A program made the translations under genes and the position numbers. Of a stretch of 64,000 bases of DNA, positions 12,101 through 25,384 are shown one piece after another. Origin of the DNA: Phaseolus vulgaris (taxonomy: Eukaryota > Streptophyta > Magnoliopsida > Fabales > Fabaceae); assembly GCF_000499845.2 (NCBI RefSeq), contig NC_023750.2, positions 822,968 through 886,967 of the forward strand, read 5' to 3'. The stretch's first letter is position 1. Each line of letters begins with the position of its first letter. A model generated the notes under the pieces. It had not been told where the DNA came from. It searched no databases and worked only from the letters and a program-made list of their open reading frames with translations.

Positions 12101-15100
12101 GAGATTCTTACCTGGAATTTCAGGAAAATAATATTTTGGGAGAATTTTTCAAAAATTTTGTGCAAACCAATCTACCCAAACATGTGAAATTTCGCCCTAC
12201 ATTCTACAATTTTATTCTGGGTCCGTATTGAGTTGAAAAAAATTCACAAAAGTACTTTCATATGTTGTTTGCACCTAGGTAAGGAGGCAGGTTCATAGAC
12301 AAATCACAAAAAGAATATACAGGGAAGGAAAGCCAAGAGATTTTGTTTTCGGAAAACCAGTTTCGTTCACTATCGGTCTGGGACTCACTAAGCCTTATTC
12401 CCTTGGTATTTTGGTCGAAAAATTTTACCGGACATTCGCCATTGTGTCTACTGAGTTTTGGCTGAGATTTGAGCCCCAAATTCGTCCCACAAGATTTGCA
12501 ATCAATGATTTATTCATCACTGGCAGGGCTGAAAGGAAGGTTCATTTATATGTGAAGCTGTTTGATTTGTTTCCTAGGTGAATACTCATCCGTTTTTCCT
12601 GAAATTTGTCGCGTTTTGTCCCAAATTCTTTGGAGATTCTTACCTGGAATTTCAGGAAAAATACTATTTCGGGAGAATTTTTCAGAAATTTTGTGCAAAC
12701 CAAGGCTATCCTCTACCAAAACATGTGAAATTTTGCCCTACTTTCTGCAATTTTATTCTGGGTCCATATTGCGTTGAAAAAAATTCACACAAGTACTTTC
12801 ATATGTTGTTTGCACCCAGGTAAGGAGGGAGGTCCATAGACAAATAACAAAAAGAAGATACGGGGAAGAAAAGCTAGGACGTTTTGTATTCGGAAAACCA
12901 GTTTCACACTCTCGGTCTGGAACTCACTACGCCTTACTCCTTGGGTATTTTGGTATGAAACTTTTGTCGGACTTTCACCATTGTGTTTACTGAGTTTTGG
13001 CTGAGATTTGAGCCCCTAATTCGTCCCACAAGATTTGCAATAAATTTTGTATTCATCACTGCCAGGGCTGAAAGGAAGGTCCGTTTGTGTGTGAAACTGT
13101 TTGATTTCTTTAGTAGGTGAATACTCATCCGTTTGACCTGAAATTTGTCGCGTTTTGTCCCAAATTCAGTGGAAATTCTTACCTGGAATTTCAGGAAAAA
13201 ACTATTTCGGGAGAATTTTTCAGAAATTTTGTGCAAACCAAGGCTATCCTCTACCGAAACTTGTGAAATTTCGCCCAACTTTCTCCAATTTTATTCTGGG
13301 CCCGTATTGCGTTGAAAAAAATTCACAAGTAATTTCATATATTGTTTGCACCCAGGTAAGGAGGCAGGTCCATAGACAAATCACAAAGAGAAGATACAGG
13401 TAAGAAAAGCCATAACGTTTTATTTTCGGAAAACAGGTTTGGTTCACTCTCGATCTGGGACTCACTACGCCTTACTCCTTGGGTATTTTGGTCTGAAACT
13501 TTTACCGGACATTAGCCATTGTGTCTACTGAGTTTTGGCTGAGATTTGAGCCCCAAATTCGTCCCACTATATTTGCAATAAATTTTTTATTCATCACTGC
13601 CAGAGCGGAATGGAAGGTTCGTTTGTGTGTGAAACTGTTTGATTTCTTTCCTACGTGAATACTCATCCGTTTGACCTGAAATTTATCGCGTTTTGTCCCA
13701 TATTCAGTGGAGATTCTTACCTGGAATTTCAGGAAAAAAATTTAGAAATTTTGTGGAATCCAGTGATATCTTCTACCGAAACTTGTGAAATTTCGCCCTA
13801 CTTTTTGCAATTTTATTCTGGGTCCGTATTGCTTTGAAAAAAAAAATTCACACAAGTACTTTCATATGTTGTGTGCACCCAGGTAAGGAGGCAGGTCCAT
13901 AGACAAATCACAAAGAGAAGATACGGGGAAGGAAACCCAGGACGTTTTGTTTTCGGAAAACCAGTTTCGTTCACTCTCGGTCTGGGACTCACTACGCCTT
14001 ACTCCTTGGGTATTTTGGTCTGAAACTTCTACCGGACATTCGCCATTGTGTCTACTGAGTTTTGGGTGAAATTTGAGCCCCAAATTCGTCCCATAAGATT
14101 TGTAATAAATTTTTTATTCATCACTGCTAGGGCTGAAAGGAAGGTTCGTTTGTGTGTGAAACTGTTTGATTTCTTTCCTAGGTGAATACTCATGCGTTTG
14201 ACCTGAAATTTGTCGCGTTTTGTGCCAAATTCAGTGTAGATTCTTACCTGGAATTTCAGGGAAAACTATTTTGGGAGAATTTTTCAGAAATTTTTTGCAA
14301 ACCAAGGCTTCCTCTATCCAAAATTGTGAAATTTCGCCATACTTTCTGCAATTTTATTCTGCGTCAGTACTGCGTTGAAAAAAAATTCACACAAGTACTT
14401 TCATATGTTGTTTGCACCTAGGTAAGGATGCAGGTCCATAGACAAATCCCAGAGAGAATATACGGGGAAGAAAAGCCAGCACGTTTTGTTTTCGGAAAAC
14501 CAGTTTCGTTCACTCTCGGTCTGGGACTCACTACTCCTTACTCCTTGGGTATTTTGGTCTGAAACATTTACCGGACAATTGCCATTGTGTCTACTGAGTT
14601 TTGCCTGAGATTTGAGCTCCAAATTCGTCCCACAAGATTTGAAATAAATTTTTTATTCATCACTGCCAGGACTGAAAGGAAGGTTCGTTTGTGTGTGAAA
14701 CTGTTTGATTTCTTTCCTTGGTGAATACTCATCCGTTTGACTTGAAATTTGTCGCGTTTTGTCCCAAATTCAGTGGAGATTCGTACCTGGAATTTCAGGA
14801 AAAAACTATTTCGGGAGAATTTTTCAGAAATTTTGTGCAAACCAAGGGTATCCTCTACCGAAACTTGTGAAATTTCGCCCTACTTTTTGCAATTTTATTC
14901 TGAATCCGTATTGCGTTGAAAAAAATTCACACAAGTACTTTCATATGTTGTTTGCACTCAGGTAAGGAGGCAGGTCCATAGAAGATATGAGGAAGAAAAG
15001 TCAGGACGTTTTGTTTTCGGAAAACCAGTTTCGTTCACTCTCGGTCTGGGACTCACTACGCTTTACTCCTTGTGTATTTAGGTCTGAAAATTTTACCGGA

Positions 15101-15515
15101 CAGTCGCCATTGTGTCTACTAAGTTTTGGATGAGATTTGAGCCCCAAATTCGTCCCACAAGATTTGCAATAAATTTTTTATTCATCACTGCCAGGGCTGA
15201 AAGGATGGTTCGTTTGTGTGTGAAACTGTTTGATTTCTTTCCTAGGTGAATACTCATCCATTTGACTTTCAATTTGTTGCATTCTTTCCCAAATTTTGTG
15301 GAGATACTTACGTGGAATTTCAGCAAAAAACTATTTTGGGAGAATTTTTCAGAAATTTTGTGCAATCCAAGGTTATCCTCTACCGAAACTTGTAAAATTT
15401 CCCCCTACTTTCTGCAATTTTATTTTGGGTCCGTATTGCGTTGAAAACAATTCACATAAGCACTTTCATATGTTGTTTGCACCCAAGTAAGGAGGCAGGT
15501 CCATAGACAAATCTC
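9166..15515. repeat. Satellite block B (central 12 units)
   Basis: Type B markers replace type A: 'ttgaaaaaaattcacac', 'caggtaaggaggcagg', 'atagacaaatcac', 'agaagatacgggg' and, from about 11300 on, 'accggacattcgcc' and 'gtctactgag'. Units 6-8 are intermediate and more diverged; units 9-16 (about 10970-15240) are the most alike in the whole array. The block ends in unit 17 near 15511-15521. Confidence 0.8.
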
Positions 15516-17279
15516 AAAATGGAGATATAGGAAAAAATAGTGAGGACGTTTTGTTTTCGGAAAACGAGATTTGTTTACTCTCGGTCTGGAACTTACTACA
15601 CCATATTTCATCGGTCTTTTGAGCTGAAATTTTTACCAGTCATTCGTCATTGTGTATTGAATTTTGGCTGAGATTTGAGCCCCATATTCGTCCCATAAGA
15701 TTTTGCAATAAATGTTTTATTCATTACTATCAAGGCTGAAAGGAAGGTTAATATGTGTGTGAAACTATTAGACTCTTTTCTTAGGTGAATATTCATCCGT
15801 TTGACCTAAAATTTGTTGTGTTTTGTCCCAAATTCAATCGAGCTTCTTATGTGGAATTTTAGAAAAAAATTATTTCGGGAGAATTTTTTAAGAATTTTTG
15901 TGCATACCAAGGCTATCATCTACCAAAATTTGTGAAATTTCACCTTACTTTCTGCAATTTTATTCTGCGTCCATATTGCGTTGGAAAAACTCACACAAGT
16001 ACTTTTATATGTTCTTAGCTCCCAGCTAAGGAGGCACGTCCATAAACAAATCACAAAAAGGAGACATACGAAAAAAAAGCCAGGACGTTATGTTTTCGGA
16101 AACCCAGTTTTGTTTACTCTCGGTCTGGGACTTACTACGCCTTATTCCTTCGGTTTTTTGGTCTGAAATTTTTACCAGACATTCGTCATTGTGTGTATTG
16201 AGTTTTGGCTGAGATTTGAGCCCCATATTCGTCCCACAGGATTTGCAATAAATGTTTTATTCATCACTGCCAAGGCTGAAAGCAAAAGTCGTTTGTGTGT
16301 AAAATTGTTCGACTTTTTTCCTTGGTGAATACTCATTCGTTTGACCTGAAATTTGTCACGTTCTGTCCCAAATTCAATTGAGATTCTTACATGTAATTTC
16401 AGCAAAAAAATATTTTGGGAGAATTTTTTAGAAATTTTGTGCAAATCAAGGCTATCCTCTACCAAAATTTGTGAAATTTCGCCTTACTTTCTGAATTTTT
16501 ATTATACGTCCATATTGCATTGGAAGAACACACACAAGTACTTTCATATGTGGTTTGCACTCAGCTAAGGAGGCACGTCCATAAAAAAAATCACAAAAAG
16601 GAGATATAGGAAAGAAAAGCCAGGACGTTTTGTTTTCGGAAAACCAATTTTTTTCACTCTTGGTCTGGGACGTACTACGCCTTATTCCTTCGGTCTTTTG
16701 GTCTGAAATTTTTATCAGACATTCGTCATTGTGTGTATTGAGTTTTGGCTGACATTTGAGCCCCAAATTCGTCCCACAAGGTTTGCAATAAATGTTTTAT
16801 TCATCACTGTTAGGGCTGAAAGGAAGGTTCATTTGTTTGTGAAACTGTTCGACTCTTTTCCTAGGTGAATACTCATCTTTTTGACTTGAAATTTGCCACG
16901 TTCTGTCCCAAAATCAGTCGAGATTCTTACGTGGAATTTCATCAAATAATTATTTCGGGAGAATTTTTCGAAAATTTTGTGCAAACCAAGGCTATCATCT
17001 ACCAAAATTTGTGAAATTTCGCCCTACTTTCTGCAATTTTATTTTTCGTCCATATTGCGTTGGAAAAACTCACACAAATACTTTCATATGTTTTTTGCAC
17101 ATAGTTAAGGAGGCACGTTCATAAACAAATCACAAAAAGGAGATATAGGGAAGAAAAGACAGGACGTTTTGTTTTCGAAAATCCAATTTTGTTCACTCTC
17201 AGTCTGGGACTTACTATGCCTTATTCCTTCGATCTCTTGGTCTGAAATTTTTACCAGACATTTGTCATTGTGTGTATTT
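15516..17279. repeat. Satellite block A-right (type A, last 3 units)
   Basis: From 'ggagatatagg' at 15521 onward the type A marker set returns ('ttggaaaaactcacac', 'cagctaaggaggcacgtcc', 'gtgtgtattgag'). The last unit stops after 'gtcattgtgtgtatt' and is followed by unrelated sequence. Confidence 0.8.
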
Positions 17280-20200
17280 GAAAAATAATTAATCAAAGCA
17301 GATTATGTGGATGAACCATGTCATACGAGATTGATGAATTTATGTGTTTATATGTGGTTGTTTCGAGACATTTCACAACAAGAGTAGTATGACAAATGTA
17401 ATTCTTTGAGTTTAATTCAATGTACAAGTCTTCTAGAAGTATAATCAAGTGCCTATGTGTACATGTCAGTGAATTTCTGGCATAAATAATGTTGAACATG
17501 GGATATTTGTAGACACTTGGTTGTTTCCTACATGGAAATGGATGAAATGTGATGATTCATATGTTTGTGATTAGATTATTTGACTCTAATAATATTGAAA
17601 GTTTTAAAATCTCGCTTATCATGTTTTCTTGTGATGATTGTTTTTTTTTAATATGTGATGATCGTGTTTTACATTAGAGTAAAAATTACATGTAATGAAT
17701 TTCAGTAGTAAGAAGTTGAAGTGTTAACATAAAAAAAAAAATCATTTTCTTTTAATGTATTTATTTAAAAATTCTTATATAAATGCTTAATATTTTGTAA
17801 TAGAATATTGTAAATTTATAAATTATATAATATAATTATTAAGTAAGTAACCGGAGATGTTATAACGAATAATTTTACATTTTTTAATTTCTTAAAAAGA
17901 ATATTAAAAGAGCACATAAAAAGAGATGCAAGAGGACAAATTTAGGAAGTTGTGCATTTACTAATTTTACATTCAAATTTTGAAAGAAATACATTAAGTT
18001 AGCATTAAATTTTAATATTAATTTGTTTAACAATATTAGTTGTTCTTATACAGACTAGTCAAGTTAAATATTTAATAGAATTAAAGACATAAATATTTAA
18101 AATAGGATAATAAATGAACATCTTCAAATAATAACTCTTTTTATTTTAAAACACCAACTAGAGTCTATCTTAATCACCCATTTTTAAAAATCTGCATAAT
18201 AAATAAACAAAACAATGAACAGAGAAGCAAGAAAGTTCTCAATTATTTTATGTTAAAGTTTTCTTTTTCCCTCTCAAGTGTCTCAAGTTTTTAATCCACA
18301 CCAACCCAGTTGTTGTGCTGGTCTTTGGTAGAAGCTTTTGGGTTCTGCAAGTTAAGTTGGAACAACCGGCACCATTATGATGAACCAGAAAATTGTGATT
18401 TGGAGACTCAACCTAGCCTTGTAAGGTAAGTCACAAACTATTATAGCTTATTTATCATGAGATCTCAACTGCAACTCTTTAATCTTAAACTAATCTCTTT
18501 TTAAGTTTTGATTTTTGGTTAACTCCATAAGTTTCTGCAAAGTTTTTTCAGTTTTTTTTTTTTTCAGATTGTTATTTAGACTTTCAGTTTTCGATTAAAA
18601 ATAAGTTATCTGTTTTAAGTTTATCAGATGCTTATTTGATTGTTTACCAGATGATGTTGCTTGATTTTATTAAGATGATTGTTATGTATAAAAGTTTGAT
18701 CACATCTAAACACCTATGTTTTTCTTTTACCAATAAAATTTTATTTTTTTTCCTTATCATTTCATAATGATTCTACCCTTTCAGTTAAACATGTTATCTT
18801 GCATTGTGTCTGGAAAAAAAATGACCATTAACTTTGAAATGATGACCTTCAACGAATTGTTCAATTCTTTTTAAGTAGTTTTTATTAAAATAGTTTATAA
18901 TGTGAAATATTTTAATTATATTTATTAATTCTTATGAAAAATCACCAGCAATACATTTGTTTGAGTAAAACTGGATTTGGATATTTTAAAAATTAGATTT
19001 TAAGATTGGGTTTTGTATGATAAAACAGGATGCTAAAAGACTTCAGAGTTTGATCAATAAGTTTTTTTTTTCCTACGGATACTGAATTTGTTAAAATAAT
19101 AAACAATTGACAATATCACTTATTTAAAGAATATGTAGGATTTACTTCTTAAAGCAAATAGAAAATTACTTATTCTTAATAAACAAGCATATTAGATAAA
19201 AAAAAATAGAGTTGACTTATTTTATTAAAAAAACCTTTTCAAATAACTACAAACGAACCATCTCATTAATCATTAATAAAATTGATGAATTAATTATAAA
19301 AATAATTTTATTAAGATAACAGTTTATCTTTCTTGAAAGTTGTTTAAAATAGTTTAATTTTAATCAGATTTTATATTGTTTAAACTTTTGATCATTTATA
19401 AAAACTGAAATAAACGCTTTTCGTTTTTGAAAACAAAATAACGTAGGCAGAAAACGTTTCTGCCAGGTCAAACCATAAGTGAACAAAACCATAGTAAGTG
19501 AAACAAAGAAAAAAAAAAACAAAATAATACTGAATGATAATATGATACAATTTGATAATTCCAATTTTTTATATAATCATATTACAACTTTTAATATTAT
19601 TATTTTAATAATTATCATTTACTTTTATCATATATATTTATTTTTAAATTTATCATATTAAAAATTTTATACAAAAATTTAAGAATTTTCAAACTATCAT
19701 TTTTGATACTAGATAGATACATGTTACTACAATTTGATGAGTTTTATTCCTTTAAAAAAGAAAATTATTTTCTGTAAAGCCAAAATGGGTTTCTGATTCT
19801 TGAAACTCCCCATGTGATTTAAAGAACTAGAAGACAGAAATATCCCTTCTTCACAACACATTGCTGTGGCCCCTTTCACCCTTTACAAACCACAAATCCT
19901 GTAAATCAATTCTAACTCTGCACATAATTCCCAAAATAGCCTTTTAATAGTGTTGGAGTTTTTAATGATTTAGAAATAAAAAAAAAATTGTGTAAATATC
20001 ACTTTATAAACCAATTTTATAATATTAAATTAAATTTAAAAAAAATTAATATAATATCAAAATCATTTAAAATCTATCTTAATACTTAATACAAATTTGT
20101 TAGATTAATCAAAGATCATTGTTATTCAACATTATCGAATCACTAATTATATAATTCTACATATTGACAATTTTAACATGAGAAAATATATTCAAAATTT

Positions 20201-21384
20201 AAGATAAAAACATTTTATTTTATGATAATATATATAAATATATAGTATATCACAATATATTTATGCAACTTTCATTCCCTTACCCTTTCTGTCATTTCAC
20301 TTCTTTGTCTTTACTTGAATTCAGCATTGATCTAGAATAAGTGGATGTGACATACTGGAGCGGAGGCATAGCAAACTGAAGACACAACCTTACGTGCAAC
20401 AATAATTGGTAAGGTCAAATTCATAGACAGAAATTCTCAATTAATTATGTCTGTTATGTTTGAATGCATAAATTTCTCTAGATAAGGAAATATAGAATGT
20501 CAAAATTTTCAAATTAAAAGTAAAATAAAATCATACATTTATATTAATCCTACCAACTTTCCATTCTTTAAATAAATCAATTAAAATTACCTGACTTCAT
20601 TTTACGTTCTTCTTAAGCTTTTCTATTATAAAATAGAGTTTATTTTGATTTCTAGTGTGTAAATTACATTCAGAATTGATTAAAAACCATTGTAAAATAA
20701 ATGATAATTTGATTTCTAAAAGTACAATGGATGAAAATTTACTCCTTCCAAGAATTTTTCCTCCCATTTAAATCAGCTGTTTTTAATGTGTAAAAAAGCA
20801 CAGGACATGGTCGAATGAATGACTGTGAAAAAACTTTATACTGAGAATACATATTCTGATGAAGTTCTATAAAATGTTGAATCAGGAATATTATGGAGTC
20901 ATGGGGAATCTAAGGGGGAGCGTTCTGTATTACATGGATTTAAGAATAGCTTCTGATGTGTCTCTTATATTCACGTGATTTGAGCAATCTTCAGAACTAA
21001 TTATGATTGGATTCACTTTCATCCCTCACGTATAAGTAAGCAAACAAACATAGCCCACAAAATGGTCCATCATCATCACTGTATCTATCTGCCTTCACTA
21101 TCAGACACTGTTGAGAACTTATGAAAGGTTCTTTCACCAAACAAGGAGCACAAACTCGACAACAAACACCACTATCAGCAGCCGAAGCAAGGTGTCCCAT
21201 TGGTGTGCCTTATCATTCCCATTAATCCAATCCATTTTGAGGTTCTTGGTGTCTCAACTACCTCTAAATTTCACAACTTTCTAAAGGGTCTTGCATGAGA
21301 AGTACTCTGCACGTTGGTAACAAACAAACAACACTGTTTTCTAGCAGTATATGTGCATTGTTTTGTGAAAAAGGGTAAGCAGCA
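17280..21384. other. Intergenic / upstream region of the RopGEF gene
   Basis: Mostly AT-rich. Around 18290-18429 base composition becomes more balanced and the stretch ends in 'cttgtaag|gtaagt', a good splice donor; 20330-20410 similarly ends at 'ataattg|gtaagg'. Either could be a non-coding leader exon of the RopGEF at 21385, but I cannot connect them by a convincing acceptor. No protein gene is supported here. Confidence 0.4.
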
Positions 21385-24300
21385 ATGAAAGGTGAGGTTT
21401 TGATTGAGAAGAATGATGGTGTTGAAGGAGACAAGGAATGGGAAAATGGTCGCAACGATAAGAATATTGCTGATTTGATTGAAGACAAAGGTGGGGAGAG
21501 CAGTTCCAGCTCTGAGCATCTGTCATCTGAGATGACAGAACTTGATGGTCAGAGTCAAGGTAGTGCTGAGGATTCCTCTTCATCAACATCAATAGGGTGG
21601 CCGGTTCAGGAAATCTCTGAATCCCACTGTACCAGTCCATGTGGAAGTAAAGATGCAGAGAAAAAGGACATGGGTAATGAGACTTTTGAGGAGCAAGTTC
21701 CTGTGCTACCAATACCAGGTATTCAAATTTAATTTGTTATGTACATACTACATAATTTTAGTGGTATGAGTCAAGACAGGAAAAGCTAAACTTGCAGAAA
21801 AAGTTTAATCTATCTTACTCCAAAGAGAGAGCAGGATTTCAAGCCTGTGACTTATCATATGCTAGACTTAGTTTTGTTCTACTTGATTCAATGCTAGAGG
21901 TTTTCATAATTTAAGTTTCATTTCTACAATGGGGGGCTCCTGGCTTATGATATCAGCATATTATGTTCTCTAATGTGATTTTGGTTCTCAGAGCTAGAGC
22001 TTGAAATGATGAAGGAGAGGTTTGCAAAATTGTTACTTGGAGAAGATATGTCAGGTTCGGGAAATGGAGTCCCCACAGCCTTGGCTATATCCAATGCCAT
22101 CACAAATCTATGTGGTATGTATCATGAAGCAGTTTCTTGATTAAGGTTGCTGAAGTGAATTTTAAGAACTGCAATTCATACTTGAATCTGAAGTTCTGAT
22201 AGCTAACCAAACATTTTCTGAATCTCTAGCTACCCTATTTGGGCAACTTTGGAGGTTGGAACCTTTGACATCAGAGAAGAAAGCAATGTGGCGAAGAGAG
22301 ATGGAGTGGCTTCTTGGTGTCAGTGATCATATTGTTGAATTGAAGCCTACATGGCAAACATTTCCTGATGGAAGCAAGCTTGAGGTACAAATACTACTTA
22401 GAAAAACAATTTTGCTGTTGATTTATGTAGCTGTTTGATGCATGTATTGGTTATAACTATGTGTTTCTTTTGCCTTCTACACTTTTTAAGATTAGATTTA
22501 CATGTATCAGTTCAAAATGTGCTAATCCCTCCATGTTTAAGATAGTCATCTTGATCAGACATTGCATGCTCTATGCAATATCTTCGGAGTCTGCCTCTTG
22601 CAGTAGATAAGATCATGAGGGACCCAGGAGAAATGATCCTTTTTCTTGTTCTTGGATTGATTAACCTTTCTACCAAATAAGGAATATATAGTTCTTGATG
22701 TTAAGACTGTTTATTTTCACATGTGAATCAGGTCATGACTTGTAGACCTCGCTCAGATCTTTATGTCAATCTGCCAGCTCTACGAAAATTAGATAACATG
22801 CTTCTTGTAAGATTTTACAGCATTTATAGCACATTGATCCACTTTCTAGAAATAGCACATTCTAAAACATTTTCTCTTTTCAAAGGAAATACTAGATAGT
22901 TTTGTGGATCCAGAGTTCAGGTATGTGGACCAAGGGGTTGTGGCCCCTGATTCAGACGGTTCATCTTCTTTTCGCCAAGCTCTTCAGCGACTAGAGGAGA
23001 AGTGGTGGCTTCCTGTACCTCAAGTCCCTCCCAGTGGTCTCCATGAAAATTCAAGAAAGCAGTTACAGCACAAGAGGGATTGCACAAACCAGATATTAAA
23101 AGCTGTGATGGCCATTAACAGCACTGCTTTAGCTGAAATGGAGATTCCTGATACTTACATGGACTCTCTCCCCAAGGTATAATGTGGATGTTCATTCCCT
23201 ATTTATTCAAGCATCATATATAAGATACTAATGACTTGTGTGCATTTGGTTAAACAGTTTGATTAAGCACCTTTTAATAAACTTATCATACACCTTATGT
23301 CACAATTGTTTTTCTTTTTTAATTGGTTTGCATGTTTTCAATTAAAAACAAGTGATTTATATTAGATTGGGTAGGTGATTTTTTTCTGCTGTTTGCGAGG
23401 GGCTTCTGTTTTTGTTTGAAATTTTATAGGCTGTTTGTTCAAGGGTCTAACTCTTAAAGTGATTCATATTTATTTATTTTTCTTGTTGATAAAAAAAAAA
23501 TCACAATCTTAACTATTCATCTAAATTAATTCAGAAGAGTTCAAAAAAATTACCTTTACAAACCTGAATGAGCATCAGTTCTTCCAAGCTCACAACTAAA
23601 ATTTCTGATACAACCCTTTTTTCCAGACTGCAAGAGCCAGCATGGGGGATGTGATTTACAGATATATTACAACAGACAATTTTTCTCCTGAGTGCCTGCT
23701 ATCTTGCCTTGATTTATCATCTGAACATCAAGCCATAGAGATTGCCAACAGTGTAGAGGCTTCCATTTATATTTGGCGTAAAAAGAACAACTCTAGGCCT
23801 ACAGGTCGCACTACAAGAAATAATTCAAAATCATCATGGGAAATGTTCAGGGATCTGATTGTTGAGGGAGACAAGAATGAAACTCTTGCAGAAAAAGCAG
23901 AAAGCCTTTTGCTCTCCTTGAAGCAACGTTTCCCCAGTCTCCCACAAACAACCTTAGATATGAGCAAAATCCAATGCAACAAGGTAATCTAGTTATATTT
24001 ATCATTCTCCTTCTTCAGGTCTTTCTATGTCTTAAATATTTTCTTTTAGGTCTTTTAGTTCCTACATGTGAAATACATTATACAATATAATTTCAAAATT
24101 ATTCCATCTCTTCGCGTTGTGATTCACATGAGGTTCACATCTTAACAAATTATTTTTCATTCCAATTATAATCTGCTGTAGGTTGTCAACATACTACCAC
24201 TCATAAATAATAATGTTATTTGACTTGTTTTAGTCCCTGCACAGGGTTTTAATTGTGGTAAATAATGTCTTAAGTCTCTTGTTATTTGTTGAGTGTTGAA

Positions 24301-24833
24301 CATTTTATCTCAGACTTAAGAATTTGTCTGTTTTCTAGGATGTTGGAAAATCCATTCTGGAGAGCTACTCACGAGTACTAGAGAGTTTGGCATCCAACAT
24401 TGTTGCACGGATTGATGATGTGATCTATGTTGATGACTTGACTAAACATTCTGATTCATTCTCATCTCTCTCAAAAGTTGGTGTAATTGCACACAAGAGC
24501 ATTTCAGTTCCATACTCAAGGCCTTGCCCAAAACAAAGCTTTTCTCCTGCACGATGTGTTAGCCCTGCAAAGGGAGCCAAATCACCATTCATCAACAGAA
24601 GCAACCTTCCCCAAAGAGGAGTAGGAGTTAGTAAAGTTTCGACTGATTTTGGCAGCACTGAGAGGAAAGAAAAGAACTATGTCTTCTGTCCAATGGAGAA
24701 GTTTGTTCCAACATTAAAAACATTTGACGAAGTGCCAGCATTTGAAACAGAAATGGAGTCAAGTGATTGCACAGAAGATGTTAAGCTCAATGTACTGGAT
24801 CGGGCATGGCTAGAGGGAAAGGATCTTAATTGA
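21385..24833 (+). CDS. ROPGEF: Rop guanine nucleotide exchange factor (PRONE domain)
   Basis: Seven exons: 21385-21718, 21992-22114, 22230-22384, 22732-22806, 22886-23176, 23627-23983, 24339-24833, all with GT-AG borders, joining to one frame of 609 residues. RopGEFs catalyse GDP/GTP exchange on plant ROP small GTPases at the plasma membrane, downstream of receptor kinases, in polar growth and signalling. The PRONE domain spans about residues 112-478. It opens with [20 protein letters not shown], includes the conserved tract [16 protein letters not shown], and closes with [17 protein letters not shown]. The first 111 residues are acidic and Ser-rich, and the C-terminal 130 are Ser/Pro-rich; in this family these variable tails are the regulatory, often autoinhibitory and phosphorylated parts. 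The start is the first Met of the exon, in frame with all later exons. The gene looks intact; which paralogue it is cannot be decided by eye. Confidence 0.95.
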
Positions 24834-25384
24834 CCATTATCATCGATTTTAGTTATAATACACTGTCACCATAAAAGATTTATATTGTCAACAAGTTGAT
24901 AGCATTTTAAGTATGAGATTTAAAGTAGTTAATTTAAAACTTAGTTATTTCTAATAATATGATAGTTCATAATTAGTTGACAGTATAAAAATTGATGTGG
25001 TTCTAGTTTCAAATACTGATAGAAGGATTACAAATTTATGAGTATATGATTTGGGTAACAAATTTCTGGTCCTTAAATATGATATTCATTGCATTCTACA
25101 TCACATGACATAAGTTTTTACTTTATTTTTCCATATTAGTCTACATTTATAAAGTTGTCGCAATTGTTACTATCATCACAGGACCACATATATAAAGTTT
25201 CCTTAATTGTCACTACGATCATGTAAAGAACCAAATGATATCTTAACAAAGTAAATTTAAACTTAGTTGAAATGAACTTTTGATGTAAATTCCTTCAATA
25301 TAGAAAGGTATTTTATCATCTTTATTGATTATTTTTCACATTATGGTTATGTCCATCTCAAGGAGTGAATGTCTTGGTAATTTG
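24834..25384. other. 3' flank of RopGEF, no gene seen
   Basis: AT-rich 3' untranslated and spacer DNA between the RopGEF stop and the copia relic. Confidence 0.5.

Larger units (their letters stand above)
6413..17279. repeat. Satellite array, about 20 units of roughly 535 bp
   Basis: Head-to-tail units can be phased on the motif 'ggtgaatactcat'. The 'tgaatactca' core starts at 6597, 7131, 7823, 8360, 8896, 9423, 9953, 10445, 10972, 11513, 12047, 12579, 13118, 13656, 14183, 14722, 15247, 15786 (as tgaatattca), 16326 and 16866. Most spacings are 525-541 bp. Exceptions are 692 bp (an internal 150-bp duplication) and 492 bp (an internal deletion). Units are clearly homologous but diverged, so this is not a young homogeneous array. 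The left edge fades into AT-rich DNA; the right edge breaks sharply near 17279. Open frames of 60-126 codons recur in all units, but unit length is not kept at a multiple of three and the frames break differently from unit to unit, so I do not call genes. Unit size and legume context recall the Phaseolus subtelomeric satellite khipu (about 528 bp); I cannot confirm sequence identity. Confidence 0.95.

Noticed and set aside
6649..16766. Many open frames of 60-152 codons in the satellite array, with recurring peptides such as NTHPFDLKFVAFCPKFS
   Set aside because: They are the same segment of each repeat read in several frames and both strands. Unit lengths are not multiples of three, frames break at different points, and no start/stop arrangement is conserved.
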